From Vibrio variabilis (GTDB lineage Bacteria > Pseudomonadota > Gammaproteobacteria > Enterobacterales > Vibrionaceae), in the NCBI RefSeq assembly GCF_003263785.1, contig NZ_JYJK01000134.1:1-49056 (forward strand): a stretch of 49,056 nt of DNA. Direction: 5' to 3'. The translations under genes and the position numbers were made by a program. A model generated the notes under the pieces. It worked only from the letters and a program-made list of their open reading frames with translations, made no database searches and was not told the origin of the DNA. Of the stretch, positions 18,875-28,115 are shown piece by piece; position 1 is the stretch's first letter, and every line of letters starts with the position of its first letter.

Positions 18875-19347
18875 ATGTCGTACACAACTTTGGATGAATA
18901 CCAAAGAAAATGGATTTTTACGCACCAATCAATGCCGGTGCCAGAAGCGGATTGGCCTCAGATCAAACCAATGACGCAAGCACGTGCCGCACAGTTTTGG
19001 AAAGAAAACATCAGCGCTCAAAGCCAGATGCAGAACGCTTGAGTAGCCAAGACTGGCCAATGAAAGACAATAACTGGTGGGACGAAGTGGATTGGATGCA
19101 GGCGTGGGAAGCCGATGAAAACGATCTGCCAGAAGCGGTAGCGCAATTCATTGATTGGCAAGATGACGTGACAGTGTACTTCTGCTACGAAAAGTACAAC
19201 GTGATTGAGACCAAATGGTCGACCTTCAAACGCTATTGGAAGAACTTCCTATTTTACGATGACGGCCCTATCTTGTTAGGCCGACGCCGCTCTGAAGCGT
19301 TATGGTTTTCAACCAACGGCACCGTGAAACTCGGCAAGCGTAAATAA
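18875..19347 (+). CDS. DUF2947 family protein (frameshifted)
   Basis: Starting at MSYTTLDEYQRKWIFTHQSM, the frame breaks at about 19024, where AGCC-AGATG should read AGCCC. With one C restored, ENISAQS runs into PDAERLSSQDWPM and on to LGKRK at 19347, about 157 residues. The protein is soluble and rich in Trp, Asp and Glu, without signal or catalytic motif. I recognise it as a DUF2947-type gammaproteobacterial protein; the function is unknown. It lies 8 bases after the HD gene, with a palindromic terminator directly downstream. Confidence 0.72.
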
Positions 19348-19350
19348 ATG

Positions 19351-19378
19351 ATAAAGCCAGCGATATCGCTGGCTTTAT
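19351..19378 (+). terminator. Palindromic terminator after DUF2947 gene
   Basis: A perfect 28-bp palindrome (arm ATAAAGCCAGCGAT) followed by TTTCG. It starts 4 bases after the stop codon. Symmetry would let it act on transcripts from either side. Confidence 0.82.
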
Positions 19379-19463
19379 TTCGTTTGATTCTTTAATTTTG
19401 GCCTATTCAGCTAAACCATAGTCGTGCTTTCTGCCTTAGCTGTTCTCGACTAGCGCAGCACAA

Positions 19464-20084
19464 CTAGAACTCAAGACCGAGCTTACGAAGTGCATGTTCA
19501 GCTTGTTCAGCACTTGAAAATTGAATCGCGTGCAGGCCATTTTTCAACGCCCCGTCAACATTGTAAGGCATGTCATCGAGAAATACGGTTTCATTCGCAA
19601 CAAGGTTATTCTGTTCTAGCAGCGCTTGGTAGATGTCATCACTCGGCTTTAGTACCCCAAGCTCAGCCGAAACGGTGGCATGTTCAAACAGTCCCCAAAA
19701 CTTGTAGCGCTGTTGCAGGTGGGCGACAATTTCATGAACGTTATCGGTGAGGGCGAAAATTCGATAGCCAGCAGCTTTAAGCTTCTTGATTAGATCGATA
19801 GAGCCGTGCAGCAGAATTTGTGTTTCTTTTACATAGTAGAACAGCCTGTCACACTCTTCGGGAGTCAGATCGATCTCAGCTTGGTATCGCGTCTTCGTTT
19901 CAGCCTCAGTTAGCTGACCTTTGTTTAGCTCTAGCCAAATATCGTTTTGAAAAATCTGTTTCGCACGCTGGTGGGAAGCATCACCTTGGGTACCAAACGT
20001 TAAATTGACGATTTCAATTGGAGACCACCGGACAATCACGTTGCCTACGTCAAAAACCACATTCTTTATTGAAGCGCTACTCAC
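19464..20084 (-). CDS. HAD-superfamily hydrolase, YihX-like
   Basis: A 206-residue subfamily IA HAD phosphatase. Motif I, VVFDVGNVIVRWSP, has the D-V-G-N-V form typical of the YihX/epoxide-hydrolase N-domain group. Motif II is in ALTDNVHE, motif III Lys in LGVLKPSDDIYQ, and motif IV in VFLDDMPYNVDGA. YihX of E. coli dephosphorylates alpha-D-glucose-1-phosphate; the substrate here is not determined. Transcribed alone on the minus strand. Confidence 0.85.
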   Translation of the reverse strand: MSSASIKNVVFDVGNVIVRWSPIEIVNLTFGTQGDASHQRAKQIFQNDIWLELNKGQLTEAETKTRYQAEIDLTPEECDRLFYYVKETQILLHGSIDLIKKLKAAGYRIFALTDNVHEIVAHLQQRYKFWGLFEHATVSAELGVLKPSDDIYQALLEQNNLVANETVFLDDMPYNVDGALKNGLHAIQFSSAEQAEHALRKLGLEF

Positions 20085-20208
20085 GATTGATTCCTTGTAA
20101 TTGGGAAGACTCTAAAGCGTATCTTGGATTGATTACAAATGCTGTGCTACTGGCTGAAAATATTTCAAAACCAAACAAGGTGTTTGTGTTGTAAAAGGTG
20201 GTATAAAA

Positions 20209-20234
20209 AACGGCAGCCTCGCGGCCGCCGTTTT
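20209..20234 (-). terminator. Intrinsic terminator-like hairpin left of the insertion sequence
   Basis: AACGGC-a-GCC pairs with GGC-c-GCCGTT around TCGC, with a run of six A's on the plus strand, i.e. a T tract for leftward transcripts. It lies between the HAD gene and the IS element. It may be an older terminator for leftward transcription. Confidence 0.6.
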
Positions 20235-20303
20235 GTTGTAACAAGAAAACCCCCAGCTTGGCTGGGGGTTCCGTAAAGCTTTCAGCTATAAGCCAGTTAT
20301 CTA

Positions 20304-20374
20304 ACCCCTTTCAATTTGATACAAACAACTTGTGGTCTGGCAACTACAAGAGTTAATCAAGAATTGAAAGGGGT
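20304..20374 (+). promoter_or_regulatory. 5' UTR stem sequestering the tnpA ribosome site
   Basis: ACCCCTTTCAATT (20304-20316) is the exact complement of AATTGAAAGGGGT (20362-20374). The right arm includes the AAAGGGG Shine-Dalgarno 4 bases before the tnpA ATG. Masking of the ribosome site by a 5' stem-loop is established for IS200 and keeps transposition low; the same design is visible here. Confidence 0.75.
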
Positions 20375-20378
20375 CCCA

Positions 20379-20840
20379 ATGGGGGACGAAAAGAGCTTAG
20401 CGCACACGCGATGGAATTGTAAATATCATATAGTTTTTGCACCGAAGTACAGAAGGCAGGTGTTCTACGGAGAGAAGCGAAGGGCAGTAGGCGAGATACT
20501 TCGGAAATTATGTGAGTGGAAAAATGTGAATATAATCGAAGCGGAATGCTGTCCAGATCATATTCATATGCTTTTGGAAATACCACCGAAGATGAGTGTC
20601 TCATCGTTCGTGGGGTATCTGAAAGGAAAAAGTAGCTTGATGCTTTATGAGCAGTTTGGGGACTTGAAGTTCAAATATAGAAATCGGCAGTTTTGGTGTC
20701 GAGGGTACTATGTTGATACGGTGGGCAAGAACACCAGCAAGATCCAAGGCTACATTAAGCACCAACTAGAGCAGGATAAAATGGGAGATCAGTTGTCGAT
20801 CCCGTATCCAGGTAGCCCGTTTACGGGCCGCAAGCGATAG
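20379..20840 (+). CDS. tnpA: IS200/IS605-family transposase TnpA
   Basis: A 153-residue Y1 HUH transposase that cuts and joins single-stranded DNA. The HUH metal motif is in CCPDHIHMLLEIPP (residue 60 on). The nucleophilic Tyr is in the FWCRGYYVDTVGKNT segment near residue 110-125, followed by the C-terminal helix IQGYIKHQLEQ. The N-terminus, HTRWNCKYHIVFAPKYRR, is diagnostic. Length equals the IS200 transposase (about 152). The start at 20379 rather than 20316 is set by the ribosome site in the 5' stem. No tnpB accompanies it. The frame is intact, so the element may be active. Confidence 0.93.
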   Translation: MGDEKSLAHTRWNCKYHIVFAPKYRRQVFYGEKRRAVGEILRKLCEWKNVNIIEAECCPDHIHMLLEIPPKMSVSSFVGYLKGKSSLMLYEQFGDLKFKYRNRQFWCRGYYVDTVGKNTSKIQGYIKHQLEQDKMGDQLSIPYPGSPFTGRKR

Positions 20841-20917
20841 TCATATGCAAATGTCAGATCACTGAGCGCCTGTTAGGGCGCGGCTAGCATGAAAGCCTTA
20901 CAGGCGCATATGAAAAA

Positions 20918-20947
20918 CCACCGGCTATGCCGGTGGATTTTTTTTTT
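20918..20947. terminator. Bidirectional intrinsic terminator between tnpA and sdaA
   Basis: CCACCGGC-TAT-GCCGGTGG, with ten T's on the plus side and five A's on the other. It lies 13 bases beyond the sdaA stop, so it probably belonged to sdaA before the IS arrived next to it. Confidence 0.85.
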
Positions 20948-20959
20948 ACTTCAATTTGT

Positions 20960-22330
20960 CTATTCACAAGGTGGAGCAAGGTGAATCAGTGCTAAACCGC
21001 CTTGAGACGTCTCTCGATATTTCTTATTCATATCTTTACCAGTTTGGTACATGGTATCAATGACTTTATCGAGAGAGATTAAGCACTTACTTGTACGTTT
21101 AAGCGCCATGCGGGAAGCGTTAATCGCTTTCATCGCACCCATTGCGTTTCGTTCAATACATGGAACCTGCACCAACCCACCGATAGGGTCACAAGTCATA
21201 CCGAGTGAGTGCTCCATCGCGATTTCTGCCGCGATACACATTTGTTCGTTACTGCCGCCGCGAAGCGCTGTTAGGCCTGCTGCTGCCATTGAAGAAGATA
21301 CACCAACTTCACCCTGACAACCTACTTCAGCACCAGAGATAGAGGCATTGGTTTTGTACAAGATACCAATAGCGCCGGACACAGCAAGGAAGTCTTTAAG
21401 CTGTTTGGTGTCTAGCTCTTTGATGAATCTGTGATAGTACATCAGAACCGCGGGAATGACGCCGGCAGCGCCGTTAGTTGGGGAGGTCACCACTTGACCG
21501 CCCGCTGCGTTCTCTTCGCTAACAGCAAAAGCGAACAGGTTAATCCAATCCATGATTTCCATTGGATCGTTTTCTATTGCCGCGTTCGCTTCAAGCTTCT
21601 TAAGAAGATTAGGTGCACGGCGTGTCACGTTTAGACCGCCATCTAAAATCCCTTCTGTTTCAAAGCCACGTTCCATACAGCGTGTCATTACACGCCAAAT
21701 TTGTTCCGTTTTTGCGTTTATATCTTCGATGTCCTTAAACGCGAGTTCGTTACGAAGCACCATACCGCCAAGACTCATGCCATTCTTCTCGGCAAGCGCT
21801 AACATCTCATCTGCGCTGGTGAATGGATACTCAACGCTGACTTCTTCTTCGTCTTTGCCGTGCTGCAACTCATGTTCCGTCGCAATGAAGCCGCCACCGA
21901 TTGAGTAATAGGTCTCGAAACCCACACGATTACCTTCGTTATCAAAAGCAGAGATAGTCATGCCATTTTCATGAAGAGGGAGGTTTTCCTCATGAAACAG
22001 CATATCGGTTTTGTAGTTGAATGAGATGTTACGCGTACCTGCAAGAGGCAGTTCGCCCTCATCAATTGCCTTTTTCATCGCTTGGTTAGCACTTGAAATC
22101 TTGATGGTGTCCGGCTTGTTGCCAAGTAGACCTAAGATTGTCGCTCTATCGGTATGGTGACCAATACCCGTTAAAGAGAGCGAACCATAGAGGTCTATCT
22201 GTACGCGAGTCACCTTATCAAGGTTGTCAGCAATGAGCTTTGTGAACTGATAGCCAGCGATCATTGGGCCGTTCGTATGGGAACTTGAAGGGCCGACACC
22301 AACTTTATATATGTCGAAGATGGACAACAT
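20960..22330 (-). CDS. sdaA: L-serine ammonia-lyase (iron-sulfur dependent)
   Basis: A 456-residue single-chain serine dehydratase converting L-serine to pyruvate and ammonia. The N-terminal beta domain starts MLSIFDIYKVGVGPSSSHTNGPM, the family's signature. The alpha domain carries the 4Fe-4S cysteines in GCQGEVGVSSSMAAAGL, MTCDPIGGLVQVPCIERNAMGA and the adjoining CIAAEIAMEHS segment. Length matches SdaA/SdaB (454-455); I cannot separate the two paralogues. A sodium:solute symporter ends 14 bases upstream on the same strand, so the two are likely co-transcribed as import and deamination. Confidence 0.93.
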   Translation of the reverse strand: MLSIFDIYKVGVGPSSSHTNGPMIAGYQFTKLIADNLDKVTRVQIDLYGSLSLTGIGHHTDRATILGLLGNKPDTIKISSANQAMKKAIDEGELPLAGTRNISFNYKTDMLFHEENLPLHENGMTISAFDNEGNRVGFETYYSIGGGFIATEHELQHGKDEEEVSVEYPFTSADEMLALAEKNGMSLGGMVLRNELAFKDIEDINAKTEQIWRVMTRCMERGFETEGILDGGLNVTRRAPNLLKKLEANAAIENDPMEIMDWINLFAFAVSEENAAGGQVVTSPTNGAAGVIPAVLMYYHRFIKELDTKQLKDFLAVSGAIGILYKTNASISGAEVGCQGEVGVSSSMAAAGLTALRGGSNEQMCIAAEIAMEHSLGMTCDPIGGLVQVPCIERNAMGAMKAINASRMALKRTSKCLISLDKVIDTMYQTGKDMNKKYRETSQGGLALIHLAPPCE

Positions 22331-22344
22331 AACTTAATACCTTA

Positions 22345-23885
22345 TTACAGCAGTACTGAACCAAGCCAGTCGGGGATATATAGACAAATAACCACAGTGA
22401 ACGCTGCGAAGACAAATAGCCCATAGTGGCTGGCTTTTGGCTTAGCGATCAAGTGCTTCTGTTTATGAATAAAGTCTAGCTGCTCGGGCGTTACTTCGCC
22501 CCATTTATAGCTAGCGGCCAATCCTACGACCAAAAATACCAAAGTCCCTATTGGTGCAAACCACGGCCACGCAATGTCCATTCCTTTGGCAGCAAATACG
22601 GCGACCATGCTAACAATACTTCCGAGAATAATGCCTTTTTCGTTGGCTTTCTTAGAAGCTATTCCTAACACAAAAGAGCCAAGACGAATACCTACAAAAA
22701 TTGAGGTCAGACTAGCGATCGTCTTTAATACGGATTCGTTAGATACCGCCAAAATTGCCGGTACGACTACCGAAGCGGCTGCGACCAAACTCATTTTTCT
22801 CGCGGTACTTTCATAATGCGCATCTTCAGCATCGGTTTTAATGAAGCGCTTATAAATATCAAATGTCGCAACGGTTGCCATTGAGTTGTAGGTTGAATCC
22901 AGTGTCGACATCGCCGCGGCTGCTAATGCTGAAATGATCAAACCAATAATAATCGGATTGGTGTGGTTAAACACAAAATCAAGATAACTTCATTTTGGTT
23001 ATCAAAGACTTGACCATCGTAAAACAGGTTGAGCAGGACACCTAAGACTGCGAACAGCAGATAGATGAAAAACGCACCGTAACCGCAAAGCAGCATCGAC
23101 TTTTGAGCTGTATTGACGCACTTGGTTGCCAAAGTGCGCTGGATTATCAGTTGATTAGTGCCGTAGACGCTGAGGTGTAGAAAGGCAACCGCGACTAGTC
23201 CCGCCCAAAGTGTCGTATCGACACTTGGATCCATACTCAGGTTGATGACGTTGAGCATCTCAGGTGTCGATTTCACGCCGCTATCTATGTCGAAAATTAA
23301 AATAAAGAAGATAGCGATAGTACCAATGACTAGGATCAGCGACTGAAGCATATCTGTCCAAATGACCGTCGAAATACCGCCGGCATAGGTGTAAATAGCG
23401 GTAAATAGGCTGATACATAAGATCGCTTGGGTAATGGTGATGGGTAACACCTGAACCAGAATGAGCGACACCGCATACAAGATGACACCTGCGGAAATAC
23501 ATTGCACCACAAGAAAAACGATCGAGTTGATGGTTCTGGCATAGATACCAAAACGCATCTCTAGATACTCATAGATAGAAGTCAGCTTGAGCTTGTAGAA
23601 GATAGGAACGAAAAACACCACGGTGAAAAAGATCACCAAAGGGTAGTTGAGGTGGATCGCCATCGCTTCCATCCCTGTCCCATAGACCCAACCGGGCATT
23701 CCGATGAAGGTCATTGCACTTATATAAGTCGCGAGAATGGATACTCCCGCTGTAAACCAACCGAATTGACGTCCACCTGTCGAAAAGTCTCCACCCGTTT
23801 TCAGCTTCCTATTTACTAAGTAGCTGATAAATATGGTTGTTGTAATGTATAGGGCGATTACAACGAGGCTTGAGTACGTAACCAT
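22345..23885 (-). CDS. Sodium:solute symporter family protein (frameshifted)
   Basis: Restoring one T on the coding strand near 22981 joins EVI to DFVFNHTNPIIIGLIISALAAAAMSTLDS, giving about 513 residues and the 13-14 membrane helices of the SSS family. GGRQFGWFTAGVSILATYISAMTFIG and YTYAGGISTVIWTDMLQSL are the conserved SSS segments, and AAAMSTLDSTYNSMAT near residue 330 carries sodium-site residues. The substrate is unknown. Placement directly ahead of sdaA, probably in the same operon, makes serine or a serine-yielding compound a reasonable guess (inference). It is divergent from the MFS gene across a 337-bp region with CRP-like sites. Confidence 0.85.
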
Positions 23886-24034
23886 TCTTGATTATTCCAA
23901 AACATCTTTTGCTTCAAATTCGAGTGGATTCTATCGTCATTGTAGGCGAATGATACAGTTCTGAGTCAATAAATGTGAGATTTATCGACTAAACTGACGG
24001 TAAATACATCAAAATGGCGAATTTTGCGTGTTAG

Positions 24035-24050
24035 TGTGATCGTTGTCACT
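24035..24050. promoter_or_regulatory. CRP-like site 1
   Basis: TGTGA-TCGTTG-TCACT matches the CRP core TGTGA-N6-TCACA at 9 of 10 positions, 173 bp before the MFS start and 150 bp before the symporter start. Confidence 0.55.
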
Positions 24051-24083
24051 AAAATTCGTGCATTGGGTGCGTATTCATAGGTT

Positions 24084-24099
24084 TTTGATATGGATCACG
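24084..24099. promoter_or_regulatory. CRP-like site 2
   Basis: TTTGA-TATGGA-TCACG matches the CRP core at 8 of 10 positions. It lies 33 bp after the end of site 1. Confidence 0.4.
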
Positions 24100-24222
24100 G
24101 ATCTTTAAACCACAAAAAAAGTAAGATTCATCTCGCAGGACGGGGGCAGTCAAACAAAGTTTAGAAACACTGTGCTCGCCATCAAAACTAATATACCTAA
24201 TTAAAATAAGGGTTTAACGGCT

Positions 24223-25526
24223 ATGACCGCTAAAAAACACATGAGCGAAGTTCCAATGATCCAAAGGGTAGCTGCCTACTTAGCTATCTTGGTTGGTTAC
24301 TTCTTTTACTGTTATAACTTTGTAATTATTGACTACGTACGCCCCTACATCGTTGAAGCGTACGACGGAATTAGCTTGTCGGATACGGCTCAGTTCTATA
24401 CTTGGCAGTCCGTTGGTGCCTGATTGGTGCATTAAGTTGTGCTTGGTTCGCAACCAAGTTTGGTAAAAAGAACACCTTGATTGCTATTACAGCACTGAAC
24501 GGTGGTGCAACCATCATCAATATGATGTTTACCGACTACGCAACATGGGCTGCAATGCGTTTCATCATCGGTCTATCGTTGGGTGGCTACTTCACGGTGG
24601 CTGTTTCATTGATGATCGGTCTATTCACACCAACAGTGCGTGGTAAGTTAACAGCCTTTGCATCTTCTATGTTCTCTGTTGCTCTAGTAGTAATGGGTGC
24701 GTATGCAGCATTTATCACAAGCATCGACGCTCCATGGCAAAGTCTCATGTGGGTTGGTGGTGTGCCACCACTCGCGGCAGCAGCGCTAATGATCTTCGTT
24801 CTACCGAGCGACAAGAAAGTCATCGCTTACGGTGAGGAAGAGCAGGCGAAGGCGGAAGCTTCAACAGACGCTAACGTGACGGCGAAGAAAGGTTCTTGGG
24901 GTGAAATGCTTAGCAAGCCTTACCGCGCTATCACTATCACGTGTTTGCTACTGTCAGGTCTTAACTTCTACGGCTTCCAATTCTTCGGCGGTTTCGTAAC
25001 GACCTACCTACGAGAAGTTCGTATGTTTGACGGTGCCACTATCGGTCTTATTTTCTCTATCTCAGCATTTGGGTCGCTATTTGGCGCTTGGTTCTGGGGT
25101 TGGGCGGCAGACAAGTTTGGTCGTAAGGTGAATGCATTTGGTTTCATCCTCGCCGGTATCATGGTGTCAATCTTCTTCATCGCACCGGGTGACATGGTGA
25201 TTGGCGGCCTTAACATGCTGGCTATCCTTGGCCTGATTTATAACTTCGGTCTGTCTTCATCAGCGGTATGGGGTGGTTACTTCTCAGAGCTATTCCCAGC
25301 ACACCTTCGCAGCTACGGTGCAGCCCTGTTCCACGGTGGTCGTATCCTAGGTATGTGGGCACCAATGGTCCTTATCTTTATCCAAGAGCGTACCGACCTA
25401 CAAACAGCAATGTGGGGTTCACCAATCGTATGGATCATCGCAGGTCTTCTATGGCTAACACTACCAGAGACACTGAAAGGCGGCGTGTTCCACAAAGAGA
25501 AAAAAGTACAACAAGCGAGTGCTTAA
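24223..25526 (+). CDS. MFS transporter (sugar/organic-acid type; frameshifted)
   Basis: Twelve-helix major facilitator of about 434 residues once a C is restored near 24420: WQSVGA continues as LIGALSCAWFATKFGKKNTL. The helix 2-3 loop motif FATKFGKKN and its second-half repeat WGWAADKFGRKVN are the MFS G-x-x-x-D/K-x-G-R/K signature, and RFIIGLSLGGYFTVAVSLM is helix 4. The style is closest to the aromatic-acid/sugar H+ symporter groups; the substrate is unknown. Codons are those of well-expressed Vibrio genes. It is upstream of a tandem SnoaL-fold protein (131-bp gap) and a porin, implying a shared uptake and processing pathway, probably under CRP. Confidence 0.83.
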
Positions 25527-25657
25527 TAAAAAGCATTGGCTGGAAAAACAAGGTTGGCGGGTAGAGGTTTTCCAATACTGCTAATACCAGCTGACCAGCT
25601 AACTTATATTACGAGTCCTGTTCCGAAACTGACTCATCATTAATAAGAGAGATGATT

Positions 25658-26674
25658 ATGTCTAACTATCAAGAAGCAAAACGCGTTGTTCGTAACTACT
25701 TCGACGCAATGGAAAACGCAACGCACGAAAACGTTGCTGAAGTACTAAAAGCTCACACTTCAGAAGATTACCTATGGCGCGGTGTTTACCCGTTCCGTGA
25801 GCAAGAGGGTGCACAAGCAGCGGCGGACGTTTTCTGGGCTCCTTTGATGAAATCTATGACTCGCATGCAGCGTCGCCAAGATATCTTTATCGGCGGTGAG
25901 AACGAAGTCACTTCAGGTGAAATCTGGGTGATGAGCATGGGTCACTTCATGGGTCTATTCGACGCTGAATACCTAGGTATGCGTCCAACAGGCAAAATCA
26001 TGAACATCCGTTACGCTGAATTCAACTGCGTAGAGAACGGTAAAATTACTAAAACCGGTCTTTTCCTAGACCTACTAGGTGTGATGGATCAAGCGGGTTG
26101 CTACCCACTTCCACCGTCAACAGGTAAGCACTTCACTTACCCAGGCCCTCGTAACCACGACGGTCTACTGTTTGAAGATGCAGCGCCTGAAGAAGGTCAA
26201 GCAACTCTTGATCTAGTAAACAAGATGGTTGCTGATCTTTCTGCACTTAACGACAGCGGTGCAATGGGTTGTCCACCAGAAGTACTAGCGAAGAGCTGGT
26301 CTGAAGACATGATTTGGTACGGTCCATGTGGTATCGGTGCATCTTACACGATCCCTCGTTACCAGCAGCAGCACCAGCTTCCGTTCCGTAACAACCTAAA
26401 AGACAAGAAGTTTAACGGCCACGTATGTCGTTTCGCAGAAGGCAGCTTCTCTTGTTTCTTCGGCTGGCCAAACCTATCTAACACGCCAATCGGTGGTTTC
26501 CTAGGTATGACTGGCGGCGAAGTTCGTGCGGACATGCAAGTAGTAGACGTTTACTACCGTGACGGCGACAAGCTATCTGAGAACTGGGTACTGATCGACC
26601 TTCCTTACTGGCTAAAACAGCAAGGTCTAGACGTGTTCGAGCGTACTTCAAGCATCCTAAACCCTTCTCTATAA
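25658..26674 (+). CDS. Tandem NTF2/SnoaL-fold protein of unknown function
   Basis: A 338-residue cytosolic protein built of two SnoaL/NTF2-like halves. The first (about 5-150) ends in YAEFNCVENGKITKTGLFLDLLGVMDQAG. The second (about 180-335) ends in the matching VVDVYYRDGDKLSENWVLIDLPYWLKQQG, so the halves are related by duplication. SnoaL-like domains form cone-shaped pockets used by polyketide cyclases, ketosteroid isomerase and other lyases/isomerases; no catalytic assignment can be made here. Codon use is strongly biased to CTA, CGT, AAC and GTA, as in gnd, suggesting abundant expression. The start at 25658 has an AAGAGAG ribosome site; the ATG at 25652 is too close. It sits between MFS and porin genes and has its own terminator. 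Confidence 0.75.
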   Translation: MSNYQEAKRVVRNYFDAMENATHENVAEVLKAHTSEDYLWRGVYPFREQEGAQAAADVFWAPLMKSMTRMQRRQDIFIGGENEVTSGEIWVMSMGHFMGLFDAEYLGMRPTGKIMNIRYAEFNCVENGKITKTGLFLDLLGVMDQAGCYPLPPSTGKHFTYPGPRNHDGLLFEDAAPEEGQATLDLVNKMVADLSALNDSGAMGCPPEVLAKSWSEDMIWYGPCGIGASYTIPRYQQQHQLPFRNNLKDKKFNGHVCRFAEGSFSCFFGWPNLSNTPIGGFLGMTGGEVRADMQVVDVYYRDGDKLSENWVLIDLPYWLKQQGLDVFERTSSILNPSL

Positions 26675-26725
26675 GAGCAAACCCTACGGCTTGAGCGTCC
26701 TCTCAACCTCAAGCCTGCTCCCAAC

Positions 26726-26753
26726 CGATGCCACAGGACGTGGCATCGTTTTT
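26726..26753 (+). terminator. Intrinsic terminator after the SnoaL-fold gene
   Basis: CGATGCCAC-AGGAC-GTGGCATCG followed by five T's, 52 bases past the stop codon. It implies that the porin has its own promoter. Confidence 0.88.
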
Positions 26754-26821
26754 CCTGATGATTATTTTTAAACGGGCTGTTAGGCACGGAGGCTTTCTAT
26801 TGCCTGTAAAGTAGGAAGCAA

Positions 26822-27925
26822 ATGAAAAAGTCTGCATTAAGTGTACTAGTGGTAACTGCACTGACTTCTGCCTCTGCAATGGCCGCACACTCTTTTACCA
26901 ATGACAATGGTGACTCTTTAACTATTGATGGCCGTTTTGAAGTTCGCTACCAAAACAAAGCACGCAATTTTGATGACACAGCTGGCGAATATGAAGCTCG
27001 CACCGATGAATTCAACAGTGGTAGTTCTCGATTCGGTTTTAAAGGCGTTAAGCAACTTGAAAATGGTTGGCAAGGCTTTGGTCACGCAGAGTGGGGTTAT
27101 AACTCTTCGTCTACTGCCAATGACATTTACAGCCGACTTCTATACGCAGGTGTAGAACACGAAAAATGGGGTAAGATCGCTGCAGGTACTAAGCAGTGGA
27201 GTACTTTCTATGATGTGGCTTGGTACACCGACTTGGGTCGTACTTATGGGTCACGTGGTACTGGCTATTACAACCTAGCGGATTGGGGTATTGCTTCAGG
27301 CACTGGCCGTGCAGAAAACTCTATTACTTATCGCAACAACGTGGGTGGTGACTGGAAATACGGCTTTACTTACCAAACGACACGTAACGATGTTGCTTTA
27401 GCTGGCAATGCAACTGCAACATTGAAAAACGGTATGGGCGCTTCTACCTCTTACTCGTTTGAAAATGGCCTAACGCTTGGTTTGGCGTATCACCAGAATG
27501 AGCTTACTGATATCGAGAATGCATCTAACATCAACGATGGTGACATTCAACGTATCGCGTTGCTTGGTGCGAACTATTCACTAGGCGGCTTCTATGTTGG
27601 TGCGACATACAGCGAAGGTTCTAACTGGGAAGTAAACGACAACGCTGAGTTTTATGATTCGCGTGGCGCAGAGCTATACACCTACTACCATTTCGAAAAC
27701 GGTCTTCGTCCAACGCTTAACGTTAACTACTTAACTAGTAAAGACGACAATGGTAACGGCTACGAGCGTCAAACCATCATTCCTGGCTTAGAGTATCACT
27801 TTACAAAGAACACCTTCCTTCTTTGGGCTGAATACCAGTTTGACCAAGGTAACGACCAATACGTTCAAGACCACTACGATAACCGCGACAACCAGTTCTC
27901 TGCGGGTATCCGTTACTACTTCTAA
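26822..27925 (+). CDS. Outer-membrane porin (general Gram-negative porin family)
   Basis: A 367-residue precursor with signal peptide (MKKSALSVLVVTALTSASAMA, cleaved before AHSF). The mature N-terminus contains LTIDGRFEVRYQNKAR. Alternating beta strands continue to a C-terminal aromatic strand ending in GIRYYF, the BamA-recognition signature. GSSRFGFKGVKQLENGWQGFGHAEWGY is typical of OmpU/OmpC-type trimeric porins, and the RTYGSRGTGYYNLADWG region is probably the constriction loop L3. The AGGAAG ribosome site is well placed. It is located between the SnoaL-fold gene and a LacI regulator, so probably an inducible, substrate-dedicated porin (inference). Confidence 0.88.
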   Translation: MKKSALSVLVVTALTSASAMAAHSFTNDNGDSLTIDGRFEVRYQNKARNFDDTAGEYEARTDEFNSGSSRFGFKGVKQLENGWQGFGHAEWGYNSSSTANDIYSRLLYAGVEHEKWGKIAAGTKQWSTFYDVAWYTDLGRTYGSRGTGYYNLADWGIASGTGRAENSITYRNNVGGDWKYGFTYQTTRNDVALAGNATATLKNGMGASTSYSFENGLTLGLAYHQNELTDIENASNINDGDIQRIALLGANYSLGGFYVGATYSEGSNWEVNDNAEFYDSRGAELYTYYHFENGLRPTLNVNYLTSKDDNGNGYERQTIIPGLEYHFTKNTFLLWAEYQFDQGNDQYVQDHYDNRDNQFSAGIRYYF

Positions 27926-28015
27926 TGAATTGTTCCCTTAACCTGTGGCAGTTTGGGAACAGGTAATTGTTGCAGGTTGATGGGTACAACCCAAATTAGA
28001 TGGTATTTATGTGCT

Positions 28016-28048
28016 AAAGCCTTACATTTAAATGATGTAAGGCTTTTC
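28016..28048 (+). terminator. Intrinsic terminator after the porin gene
   Basis: AAAGCCTTACAT pairs perfectly with ATGTAAGGCTTT across a 7-nt loop, ending TTTTC. It is 90 bases past the porin stop. Confidence 0.85.
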
Positions 28049-28115
28049 TGTTTATGCATACGTACCAAATTATGCTACATTTAGCGCCATTGGCTCGGTG
28101 AATTAAACAAAATAA

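Larger units (their letters stand above)
20236..20912 (+). mobile_element. IS200/IS605-family insertion sequence (tnpA only)
   Basis: A solitary HUH transposase gene is flanked by secondary structures instead of terminal inverted repeats, as in IS200. On the left is a terminator-like hairpin at 20249-20269 (CCCCCAGC/GCTGGGGG). On the right is a branched structure at 20842-20911 bounded by CATATG on each side, with arms GCGCCTGT/ACAGGCGC. Size, about 680 bp, fits IS200 (about 700). The exact ends are uncertain by some 20 bases, because this family makes no target duplication. It sits just downstream of the sdaA terminator and disrupts no gene. Confidence 0.7.
23886..24222. other. Divergent regulatory region between the symporter and MFS genes
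   Basis: A 337-bp gene-free, AT-rich stretch between two divergent transporter genes. It holds two CRP-like sites (listed separately) and a third weaker one at 23974-23989 (TGTGA-N6-TCGAC). I found no open reading frame of note or convincing attenuator. Catabolite control of both genes is plausible. Confidence 0.5.

Noticed and set aside
24140..24170. Possible LacI-type operator AAAC-AAA-GTTT upstream of the MFS gene
   Set aside because: The half-sites are short, lack the central CG typical of LacI operators, and are not repeated upstream of the porin or SnoaL-fold gene.
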